NCBI GenBank assembly: GCA_020629335.1
Contig: JAHDDN010000411.1
Coordinates: 1-5,178 of the forward strand
Source: Chitinophagales bacterium
GTDB lineage: Bacteria > Bacteroidota > Bacteroidia > Chitinophagales > UBA2359
DNA length: 5,178 bases
Direction: 5' to 3'
Under the pieces are notes generated by a model that was given only the letters and a program-made list of their open reading frames with translations, was not told where the DNA came from and did not search any database. Shown piece by piece: positions 1 to 5,178 of this stretch. Each line of letters opens with the position of its first letter. The stretch's first letter is position 1. Both the position numbers and the translations under genes were made by a program.

Positions 1-15
1 TTAAACCCCAATATC

Positions 16-1041
16 ATGTTGAAACAGTTAAAACAAAATTGGATTCTTGGCTTACCTTTATTGATAGCCTTATTCTTAGTATATCTAACTCAATCAGTTT
101 ATTTTCAAGCAGCTCCCAATGATTTAGCCTTAGGAATTACGGCGGACTTCCTATTAACCATCCCATTTGTTTATTACCTTTTGATTCGCAAAAGAGACAT
201 CCCTAAATATACGGTCATTTCGGTCTTTATTGTATGTGTGATCTTAGCGAGTTTTATTTTACCTTCGGAGCATCAAGGGCTTTTATCTCAAGTAAAACGC
301 TTTGTTGTTCCAGTATTAGAAATTGGTATTTTAAGTTTTGTGATCTGGAAGGTAGTTGGTATTCGCAAGTCTTTTAAAGCCAATGACCAGTCTAGTCAGC
401 CTGACTTTTATGAGCAGATTCAGCAAGCTTGTACAGAGGTATTACCAAAGAAAGTGGGAGAATTATTTGCGACTGAAATTTCGGTGTTTTACTATATCTT
501 TGCTCGTGCTCCTAAGACTTTAGCCGCCAATGAATACACTTACTTTAAAAAGAGTGGTGTTAAAGCACTTTTGGGCGTATTACTTGTCGTAGTGCTAATA
601 GAAACAGCTATTGTGCATATCTTGGTGTCTTATTGGAGCCATACTGTTGCTGCAGTCTTGACCTTTTTGGGTTTATATGCAGGTTTGCAGATTTTCTCGA
701 TTGTGAGGTCGATGAATCATCGACCTATTAGAATTGATGAGGAAAAACAACAATTGAGATTATGTTATGGATTTTATGGGGAAGTACTGATTCCTTTTAG
801 TGAAATTAAGCAAGTGGAATTGCACAAAAAATCTCTTCCCAAGCAAGAAGGTTTGATCAGATTGACTCCCTTTGATATGTTGGAGTCGCATAATACCCTG
901 ATTCATTTGAAGAGTGAACACAGCTATCAAAAGATTTATGGATTGAAAAAACAATTCACTTCTATGGCTTTATTCTTAGATGAGAGGGAGCAATTTATTA
1001 CAGAAATAGACAGAATTCTTGACAAAAATACAAACCCATAG
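16..1041 (+). CDS. Uncharacterised six-helix membrane protein with C-terminal bacterial PH-like domain
   Basis: The 341-residue product is an inner-membrane protein of unknown function. Hydrophobic segments lie near residues 10-29, 38-57, 65-83, 95-115, 183-205 and 210-231. Helices 4 and 5 are separated by a polar, probably cytoplasmic loop (about 117-180). The soluble tail (about 235-341) reads like a bacterial PH-like domain: a short strand with HRPIRID, a second strand with LRLCYGF, then the typical IPFSEIKQVEL strand-turn, and a closing amphipathic helix (REQFITEIDRIL). This domain call is pattern-based; I do not recognise a named family. The ATG at 16 gives a natural N-terminus (MLKQLKQNW). 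The frame is open to the window edge, however, so an earlier start cannot be excluded; a TAA at bases 2-4 in another frame may be the stop of the preceding gene. It lies 88 bases upstream of the ABC transporter genes, in the same orientation, and may work with them. Confidence 0.8.
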   Translation: MLKQLKQNWILGLPLLIALFLVYLTQSVYFQAAPNDLALGITADFLLTIPFVYYLLIRKRDIPKYTVISVFIVCVILASFILPSEHQGLLSQVKRFVVPVLEIGILSFVIWKVVGIRKSFKANDQSSQPDFYEQIQQACTEVLPKKVGELFATEISVFYYIFARAPKTLAANEYTYFKKSGVKALLGVLLVVVLIETAIVHILVSYWSHTVAAVLTFLGLYAGLQIFSIVRSMNHRPIRIDEEKQQLRLCYGFYGEVLIPFSEIKQVELHKKSLPKQEGLIRLTPFDMLESHNTLIHLKSEHSYQKIYGLKKQFTSMALFLDEREQFITEIDRILDKNTNP

Positions 1042-1090
1042 TAGAGGCAGGGGCTTGTTTACTAATTCACAAAATTTGGCATAATTGGCA

Positions 1091-1121
1091 TTGTGCTTCA
1101 CAAGCATTAATGATACATTTG
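1091..1121 (+). promoter_or_regulatory. Possible Bacteroidota-type promoter before the permease gene
   Basis: TACATTTG at 1114-1121 matches the Bacteroidota -7 consensus TAnnTTTG exactly. A TTG at 1091-1093 sits 20 bases upstream, within the usual spacing for the -33 element. Transcription would begin only a few bases before the ATG at 1130, so the message would be almost leaderless if that start is right. The alternative is that this is a chance match and the gene is read through from the upstream gene. Confidence 0.4.
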
Positions 1122-1129
1122 CAGTATCA

Positions 1130-2050
1130 ATGAACTACTATTTTCAATTACAATTTAAACGCTTGGGTCGGATCTTTACTGAAATGAAGATCCCTTCTTT
1201 TTTGGCCTTGCCAATAATAAGCCTGTTATTTTTATTAATGGCTAAATTGGTGTTTTTTAAAGCCCCTTATCCAGCGTGGATATTTGCTGCTTTAGCCATA
1301 TCAGTTTTGGTTAGATTAGGAGATTATAAAAGAAATGATTGGCTGCACTCCGTTTTTAAGGAAAAGACACATCGGCTCATCAGATTGCTTGAGAATGGCT
1401 TTGTCATTATTCCATTCACTGCTTACTTGATTTATGAAAATCAATATTATGTCGCTTTAGGCTTGCTTGTGATCGGATTGATGATGGCTAATATTCAGAT
1501 TAAGCAGGGGAGGAGTCGGACGATCCCTACGCCTTTTAAACGTAGGCCTTTTGAATTTATAGTGGGCTTTAGAAATGCTTTCTGGCTGATTGCTTTAGCG
1601 ATCTGTTTGTTGGTCATAGGAATTGTGGTGGCTAATTTTAATTTAAGTATTGCTTCTTTAGTATTGATCTTTTTGATTAGTTTGACAAACTATTCTAATC
1701 CTGAAGACGAGTTTTTTGTATGGGTTTATGCAAAGAATCCTACAGGCTTCTTAATCCATAAAATAGGAACGGCTCTTTATGGAGTATCTTTTTTGTCCAT
1801 CCCTTTTACCATTGCTTTATGCGTTTTTTATCCTGATTATTTACTTATTATTTTAGGTTTACAATTAATGGGCTATTTGTTTTTAATAGCGATGGTCTTG
1901 GCTAAATATACGGCCTTTCCAAGGGAAATTAATTTACCTCAAGGGCTGTTTTTGTTTTTGAGTTTGTGGTTTCCTCCACTTTTATTGGTCATTATACCTA
2001 TATTGTTTTATCAAGCAAAAAATAACTTAAAACCCCTATTAGAATGTTGA
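1130..2050 (+). CDS. Multi-helix membrane protein, probable ABC exporter permease subunit
   Basis: The 306-residue protein has eight or nine hydrophobic segments (about 23-43, 47-63, 90-103, 108-121, 150-169, 171-187, 216-234, 237-259, 272-293). It has no large soluble domain. A short basic and amphipathic N-terminus precedes the first helix. Polar loops include RRPFEFIVGFRNAF (138-151) and SNPEDEFFVWVYAKNPTG (189-206), which would face the cytoplasm and could contact an ATPase. The function is inferred mainly from context: its stop overlaps the start of the ABC ATPase gene by 7 bases, the usual arrangement for ABC-2-like permease and ATPase pairs. The ATG at 1130 was chosen. An in-frame TTG at 1085 would add 15 residues but lies ahead of the probable promoter, and an ATG at 1184 (MKIPSF) is a shorter alternative. 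The substrate is unknown. Confidence 0.75.
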   Translation: MNYYFQLQFKRLGRIFTEMKIPSFLALPIISLLFLLMAKLVFFKAPYPAWIFAALAISVLVRLGDYKRNDWLHSVFKEKTHRLIRLLENGFVIIPFTAYLIYENQYYVALGLLVIGLMMANIQIKQGRSRTIPTPFKRRPFEFIVGFRNAFWLIALAICLLVIGIVVANFNLSIASLVLIFLISLTNYSNPEDEFFVWVYAKNPTGFLIHKIGTALYGVSFLSIPFTIALCVFYPDYLLIILGLQLMGYLFLIAMVLAKYTAFPREINLPQGLFLFLSLWFPPLLLVIIPILFYQAKNNLKPLLEC

Positions 2051-2724
2051 AAATTCAAGAACTGTCTAAGTCTTATGGAAATAAGAAAGTGCTTAAGGGA
2101 ATCAATGTCGAATTTTCTAAGGCTAAGGTTTATGGTATCGTAGGAGAAAATGGGGCTGGCAAAACGACCCTTTTTAGATGCATTGCAGGATTGGAAGACT
2201 ATGAAGGAAGTATTCAGGCGAGTCATGAACCTTTGAAAAATTATCTGGGCTTCTTACCAACCGACCCAGTATTTTTATCAAGGGTAACAGGATGGGAATA
2301 TTTAAAGCTGCTGTGTATATCCAGAGATATCACAACGGAAGACTTCGAAGCTCAAAATATATTTGACTTGCCTTTGAATCAATATGCAGAAACTTATTCT
2401 ACGGGTATGAAGAAGAAGTTGGCACTAATGGCTGTCTTGCTTCAAGATAATGAAGTGCTTATATTAGATGAACCCTTTAATGGGGTGGATATACATTCTA
2501 ATATGATTATCACTGAAATTATTAAAAAGCTAAAATCTCTGGACAAGGTGATTTTGATATCCTCTCATATATTTGCTAGCTTGAGTGAAATTTGTGATGA
2601 AATACTTTTACTAAAAGAGGGGCGTTTTGAGAAAGAGGTTAGTAAGGATAAATTTCATGAATTAGATCAAAAAATGAAGGAAGTTGCTTTAGGAGATAGT
2701 ATCAATAAATTGAGATTGAAATGA
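2044..2724 (+). CDS. ABC transporter ATP-binding protein
   Basis: This 226-residue protein is a single ABC nucleotide-binding domain, of a size typical of ABC-2-type exporter ATPases. Walker A is GENGAGKT (34-41). The signature motif is YSTGM (118-122), a variant common in this subfamily in place of LSGGQ. Walker B is VLILDEP (138-144), with the catalytic glutamate at 143. The D-loop region is FNGVD (145-149), and the switch histidine is in SSH (173-175). At the Q-loop the usual glutamine, or the glutamate frequent in this group, is replaced by threonine in LPTDP (71-75). The protein should dimerise at the membrane and power the upstream permease by ATP hydrolysis. The gene starts inside the permease gene (7-base overlap) and its stop overlaps the next start (ATGA), so translation is probably coupled on both sides. 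The ATPase assignment is firm; the substrate and transport direction are not known, although the lack of a binding-protein gene favours export. Confidence 0.95.
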   Translation: MLKIQELSKSYGNKKVLKGINVEFSKAKVYGIVGENGAGKTTLFRCIAGLEDYEGSIQASHEPLKNYLGFLPTDPVFLSRVTGWEYLKLLCISRDITTEDFEAQNIFDLPLNQYAETYSTGMKKKLALMAVLLQDNEVLILDEPFNGVDIHSNMIITEIIKKLKSLDKVILISSHIFASLSEICDEILLLKEGRFEKEVSKDKFHELDQKMKEVALGDSINKLRLK

Positions 2725-3293
2725 TTAAAGAAGGACAAACTATTCGAATAAGAGATTGGAAATTGACAGATCTAAAAACCTATGAATATTGGAATTTAGG
2801 CCAGCATAAATGGATGGAGTTTGATGGCCCTTATTATCCCAAATTAAGCCCAAAAGAATTGGAGCAAACCATTGCAATGCTCGATCAAAGAATTAAAGAA
2901 GGGAATTGGCTAAGCCCAAGACCGAGAATAGTGATAGCAGATAAGGCAACGGATCAATTATTGGGAACCGTGAGTTGGTATTGGCAAAGTAAAGAAACGA
3001 ATTGGATGTCTATTGGAATTGTTCTTTATGACGATGCCTATTGGGGAAAAGGCATAGGATATGATGCACTTAAATTATGGGTAGATTATTTGTTTGAAGA
3101 AGACTCCTCTTTAGTGAGATTAGATTTGAGAACTTGGTCAGGGAATCCTGGTATGATCAAACTAGGAGAGAAAGTGGGATTTAAGCAAGAAGCTTGTTTC
3201 AGAAAAGCAAGGATTGTCAAGGGGGAATACTATGATTCTATTGGGATGGGGATATTAAGAGAGGAGTGGATGGCCTTATCCAATTCCCATTAA
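2721..3293 (+). CDS. GNAT family N-acetyltransferase (RimJ/RimL-like, Acetyltransf_3 type)
   Basis: The 190-residue protein has the GNAT fold pattern expected of an enzyme that moves an acetyl group from acetyl-CoA to an amine. The N-terminus has the typical IRIRDWKLTDL strand-helix. The central strand (about 97-104) leads into the pyrophosphate-binding turn YWGKGIG (107-113), a form of the Q/RxxGxG/A motif. It is followed by the helix YDALKLWVDYLF and then by LDLRTWSGNPGMIKLGEKVGF (134-154), with the asparagine and hydrophobic helix of motif B. The end (RKARIVKGEYYDSIGMGILREEW) is typical of RimJ/RimL relatives that act on protein N-termini, amino-sugars, amino acids or drugs; the acceptor here cannot be told. 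The start codon overlaps the ABC ATPase stop by 4 bases (ATGA), implying co-expression with the transporter. A link in function, such as acetylating the exported compound, is only a guess. Confidence 0.9.
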   Translation: MIKEGQTIRIRDWKLTDLKTYEYWNLGQHKWMEFDGPYYPKLSPKELEQTIAMLDQRIKEGNWLSPRPRIVIADKATDQLLGTVSWYWQSKETNWMSIGIVLYDDAYWGKGIGYDALKLWVDYLFEEDSSLVRLDLRTWSGNPGMIKLGEKVGFKQEACFRKARIVKGEYYDSIGMGILREEWMALSNSH

Positions 3294-3306
3294 TTTTGTA
3301 TCTTCG
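3291..3306 (+). promoter_or_regulatory. Possible tandem -7 boxes before the small membrane protein gene
   Basis: TAATTTTG at 3291-3298 matches TAnnTTTG exactly and overlaps the GNAT stop codon (TAA, 3291-3293). TATCTTCG at 3299-3306 directly follows and is a near match. No clear TTG lies at the expected -33 distance for either box. Use of the second box would give a leader of roughly 25 bases before the ATG at 3337. This suggests the downstream gene can be transcribed separately from the ABC operon. Confidence 0.4.
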
Positions 3307-3336
3307 TTTATCTGATATAATAAATTAGATTCTAAA

Positions 3337-3897
3337 ATGAAGAAATTTTTAAAAAGCCTTATTTACCAAATGTTTCCCGTTATGCTAGGCGTTTATTTAG
3401 GATTCGCTCTAAATAACTATGGAGAAAATCGCAAGTTAGCCGAACAAAAATCCGTCTATAAACAGATGTTAGTAAATGAAATTACGGGCAACTTAACACA
3501 AGTAGAAGAAGCATTGCTGTATCATAAGCAATTAAAAACCGATTTTAGAGAAATTTTAGATAGCGAAAATATATTGAAAAGCTTTCAATCCTATAGTTTA
3601 AAAGGTTTAAGACCAGGAATGGTCAATAGTAGCGCTTATGAAACAGGTCTTCAAACAGGCGTTATCCAAGAATTAGATTTAGAACTGATCCAGCTAATTA
3701 ATAGGCTTTATACTTACCAAGAAAAATATAACGCCATTAATGAAAGTATACTAGATAATTTCATTGCGCAATCCTACCCTGAAACGGAAAAAGAGATTGA
3801 AAATATCTTAATTGGCCTAAATATGAGCATGAACGATATCCTCCAATTTGAGACAGACCTACCCATTTTTTACAAAAAAATATTAGAGATGCTGTAA
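3337..3897 (+). CDS. Small membrane-anchored protein, DUF6090-like
   Basis: The 186-residue protein begins with a lysine-rich stretch (MKKFLK) and one hydrophobic helix (about 8-27, IYQMFPVMLGVYLGFALNNY), followed at once by a polar segment (GENRKLAEQKSVYKQML). This helix-NNxxExRK layout resembles Bacteroidota DUF6090-type proteins, where a single N-terminal helix precedes a helical soluble domain; the match is from memory of the pattern and not certain. The rest (about 40-186) is mostly polar and helical, with heptad-like stretches near 36-75 and 108-165, and shows no catalytic motif. The basic N-terminus makes it more likely an uncleaved anchor than a secreted protein. The start at 3337 is the first ATG after the probable promoter and follows an A-rich leader. 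It is the last gene before a repeat-rich gap. The function is unknown. Confidence 0.8.
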   Translation: MKKFLKSLIYQMFPVMLGVYLGFALNNYGENRKLAEQKSVYKQMLVNEITGNLTQVEEALLYHKQLKTDFREILDSENILKSFQSYSLKGLRPGMVNSSAYETGLQTGVIQELDLELIQLINRLYTYQEKYNAINESILDNFIAQSYPETEKEIENILIGLNMSMNDILQFETDLPIFYKKILEML

Positions 3898-3907
3898 TCA
3901 ACCGCAA

Positions 3908-4038
3908 GGGATAGAAGCGGTATGCAGCGTCTATGTGCTTGCTTACGAAGCTTAGTGATGCGATGGCTGGCCCGATAGGGCAGACAAGCAGCACTTAGCG
4001 CAGTAGCGAGGGCATAGCTGCATAATAGCGGATAGCCC
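3908..4038 (+). ncRNA. Structured dispersed element, possible Flavo-1-like RNA
   Basis: The flanks GGGATAGAAGCGG (3908-3920) and ATAGCGGATAGCCC (about 4025-4038) look like the conserved ends of a structured element I recall from intergenic DNA of many Bacteroidota; it may be the Rfam Flavo-1 RNA, which I cannot confirm. The fold is visible in the sequence. TATGCAGC (3921-3928) pairs perfectly with GCTGCATA (4017-4024). The outer GGG (3908-3910) can pair with CCC (4036-4038) across a purine-rich internal loop. Inside, GTGC and TGCTT (3935-3944, one bulged T) pair with AAGCA and GCAC (3986-3994), and GCCC-GATA-GGGC makes a small hairpin near 3970-3981. The strand is inferred from the motif order and from the position just downstream of a + strand gene. 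It could be a transcribed RNA, a 3'-end structure or a non-transcribed repeat. Confidence 0.45.
3989..4013. repeat. Possible diverged copy of a common Bacteroidota interspersed repeat
   Basis: GCACTTAGCGCAGTAGCGAGG (3991-4011) looks like a diverged form of the short repeat GCACTGAGCGTAGTCGAAG that I recall as scattered through many Bacteroidota genomes. It sits within the loop side of the larger folded element, which suggests a composite, layered repeat. This rests on recall of the pattern and not on an alignment. Confidence 0.25.
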
Positions 4039-4156
4039 GACCGCTGCGCCTTCGGTAAATGATGTATGGATGAGCTATGAATGATCAATTGGGTTGGCAG
4101 CAATGCTTGAGTTTAGCAGCGCAGGGGATGCGGCCAAATGACAATTCCACTTCAGC

Positions 4157-4194
4157 TTAAGTTTAATGTGGTGATTATCAAAAAATTAACTTAA
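4157..4194. repeat. AT-rich stem-loop overlapping a promoter box
   Basis: TTAAG and TTAAT (4157-4167, with one bulged T at 4162) can pair with ATTAA and CTTAA (4185-4194), giving a 10-bp stem around a 17-base loop. The right arm runs into the TAAATTTG box at 4192-4199, so a protein binding this near-palindrome could affect transcription of the exonuclease gene. There is no T-tract after it, so it is not a typical terminator. Confidence 0.3.
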
Positions 4195-4199
4195 ATTTG
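4192..4199 (+). promoter_or_regulatory. Possible -7 box for the exonuclease gene
   Basis: TAAATTTG matches the Bacteroidota TAnnTTTG -7 consensus exactly. No good TTG is seen at the -33 distance, which weakens the call. It would give a leader of about 70 bases before the ATG at 4279. That leader ends in an A-rich, G-containing stretch (AGGAAAAAAGG, 4256-4266) that may help ribosome loading. Confidence 0.4.
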
Positions 4200-4278
4200 T
4201 CAGTAGGGTCTTGTCTTGGATAATATCTTAATGATGCAGCACCCAATTGACAATTAGGAAAAAAGGAAAAATTTTAAA

Positions 4279-5178
4279 ATGAATTTTATTGCGATAGATT
4301 TTGAAACGGCTAATGCGAAGCGAAATAGCGCTTGTGAGATAGGACTAGTAAAAGTAGAAAATTTTAAAATCGTTGAAACAAAAGCATTTTTAATCCGCCC
4401 TAAAGAAAATTATTTCGAACCATTTAATTCTCGTTTACACGGTATTGATGCCATCAAGGTTCAAAATGAACCCGAATTTGATGTGATTTATGAACACTTG
4501 AAAGAAGATTTTGAAAACTATTCGGTCTTAGCACACAATGCTTCCTTTGATATGAGCGTGCTAAGAAACAGTTTAGATACTTATAATATTCCCTATCCCA
4601 AAACCTCTTATGCTTGTACGGTTCAAATGGCCAGACAATGCTTGCAAGGACAGCCTTCTTATCGACTCAATGCCTTATGCGATTACTATAATATTAAGTT
4701 GGATCATCACCGGGCCTTATCAGATTCGATTGGCTGTGCACAGATTGCTATTAATTTATTCAAAGCAGTAGGAGTGGAGGATTTTAGCCAAATCGAAGAA
4801 AAAATGAATATTCGAGTGGGTAAGTTATTCCAAGGCGGCTATCATCCTTCGTCCAAAAAACGAATGAAATTAACCGATCTCAAATTTGATCAATCGAACT
4901 TCCAGCCTAATAATCCATTATATCGAAAGAACATCGTCTTTACAGGTACGCTTCGTTCTATGGTAAGGCAAGACGCCCAAATCAAGGTATTGGAGATTGG
5001 AGGACGATGCGCTAATAGCATTAATAAAAGTACAGATTATCTAATCATAGGAGATCGTGATTATTCTAAATATCGACAAGGCCACCGAAGTGCTAAAATG
5101 AAAAAAGTAGAAAATTATATCGCCAGTGGAAGGCCGATCAAACTATTGACCGAAAATGAATTTTTGGCAATGATTAAT
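4279..5178 (+). CDS. DnaQ-superfamily DEDDh 3'-5' exonuclease with C-terminal BRCT domain (3' end off the window)
   Basis: The reading frame is open for 300 codons to the window edge with no stop, so the C-terminus is incomplete, perhaps by very little. Residues 1-160 form an exonuclease domain that would remove nucleotides from DNA 3' ends using two metal ions. Exo I is IDFET (D7, E9), Exo II is HNASFD (D91), and Exo III is HRALSD (H144, D149), so all DEDDh catalytic residues are present. A basic linker (about 161-217) leads to a BRCT domain of the NAD-ligase type: NIVFTGTL (218-225), the GG pair at 241-242, the strand DYLIIGD (253-259), the KMKKVENY helix and the closing IKLLTENEFLAMI. BRCT domains bind DNA ends or partner proteins, so a role in repair or processing is likely; a replicative epsilon subunit is less so. 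The start follows an A-rich leader and gives the usual position of the first motif. Confidence 0.92.
   Translation, partial: MNFIAIDFETANAKRNSACEIGLVKVENFKIVETKAFLIRPKENYFEPFNSRLHGIDAIKVQNEPEFDVIYEHLKEDFENYSVLAHNASFDMSVLRNSLDTYNIPYPKTSYACTVQMARQCLQGQPSYRLNALCDYYNIKLDHHRALSDSIGCAQIAINLFKAVGVEDFSQIEEKMNIRVGKLFQGGYHPSSKKRMKLTDLKFDQSNFQPNNPLYRKNIVFTGTLRSMVRQDAQIKVLEIGGRCANSINKSTDYLIIGDRDYSKYRQGHRSAKMKKVENYIASGRPIKLLTENEFLAMIN

Larger units (their letters stand above)
4085..4250. repeat. Perfect 10-bp inverted repeat bounding 166 bases
   Basis: TCAATTGGGT (4085-4094) is the exact reverse complement of ACCCAATTGA (4241-4250). Beyond the perfect core the similarity continues weakly: GCAGCAATGCTTGAG on the left against GCTGCATCATTAAG on the reverse-complemented right. 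The span contains no gene and no clear flanking target-site duplication. It may be the remnant of a small non-autonomous mobile element, long-range pairing in an RNA, or coincidence. Confidence 0.3.
3898..4278. other. Gene-free intergenic region with repeats and a promoter
   Basis: This 381-base gap carries no convincing gene. By hand count, 3901-4050 is about 57% G+C, clearly richer than the adjoining coding DNA (one 60-base coding line counted at about 37%). From 5' to 3' it holds a GC-rich self-complementary element, a short GC-rich patch (GCAGCGCAGG region, about 4116-4135), a 10-bp inverted repeat whose arms are 146 bases apart, an AT-rich stem-loop and a TAnnTTTG box. The two small reverse-strand reading frames that cross it have no protein-like character. 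Confidence 0.7.

Noticed and set aside
760..954. Reverse-strand 64-residue reading frame
   Set aside because: It lies wholly inside the first membrane protein gene, opposite its PH-like tail, and has no protein-like features or promoter.
1085..1129. In-frame TTG as the permease start
   Set aside because: It would add MALCFTSINDTFAVS ahead of a good ATG, lies upstream of the likely -7 box and lacks a ribosome-binding sequence.
2011..2226. Reverse-strand 71-residue reading frame
   Set aside because: It covers the permease end and the Walker A coding region of the ATPase gene, so it is a shadow of strongly supported genes.
4040..4056. ACCG/CGGT hairpin as a terminator
   Set aside because: It has only 4 base pairs around a 9-base loop and no T-tract follows.
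3761..4103. Two overlapping reverse-strand frames of 77 residues each
   Set aside because: They run through the GC-rich folded repeat and the end of a real gene. Their translations look random, and structured repeats often create such open frames.
3898..4278. CRISPR array or tRNA gene in the gap
   Set aside because: There are no regularly spaced direct repeats, and no cloverleaf with a T-loop or anticodon arm could be found.

Overview
The window suggests a member of the Bacteroidota. The coding DNA is AT-rich. Exact copies of the phylum's -7 promoter box (TAnnTTTG) lie upstream of several genes, and start codons are preceded by A-rich leaders rather than strong Shine-Dalgarno sites. The intergenic DNA also holds a structured element of a kind I associate with Bacteroidota genomes. 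A Saprospira/Aureispira-like or flavobacterial host is possible, but the sequence does not fix it. All six genes are on the + strand.

Bases 1-3293 form a compact block. First comes an uncharacterised six-helix membrane protein with a C-terminal bacterial-PH-like domain (16-1041). After an 88-base gap with a possible promoter come three genes whose ends overlap: a multi-helix ABC-2-like permease candidate (1130-2050), an ABC ATPase (2044-2724) and a RimJ/RimL-type GNAT acetyltransferase (2721-3293). The 7- and 4-base overlaps point to translational coupling. The permease candidate and the ATPase probably form a small ABC transporter. Its substrate, and the role of the acetyltransferase and of the PH-like membrane protein, cannot be read from the sequence.

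A possible promoter overlapping the GNAT stop codon precedes a small single-pass membrane protein (3337-3897) that resembles Bacteroidota DUF6090-type proteins.

The 381 bases from 3898 to 4278 contain no convincing gene. The first part (about 3904-4050) is GC-rich and can fold on itself with an 8-bp perfect stem; it looks like a dispersed structured repeat or non-coding RNA. Next come a 10-bp perfect inverted repeat spanning 166 bases, an AT-rich stem-loop, and a TAnnTTTG box that probably drives the last gene. That gene (4279 to the window edge) encodes a DEDDh 3'-5' exonuclease of the DnaQ superfamily fused to a C-terminal BRCT domain. It has no stop codon inside the window.

No clearly novel system is evident. 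The best leads are the ABC-GNAT coupled operon with its PH-like neighbour, and the layered repeat structure in the 3898-4278 gap.
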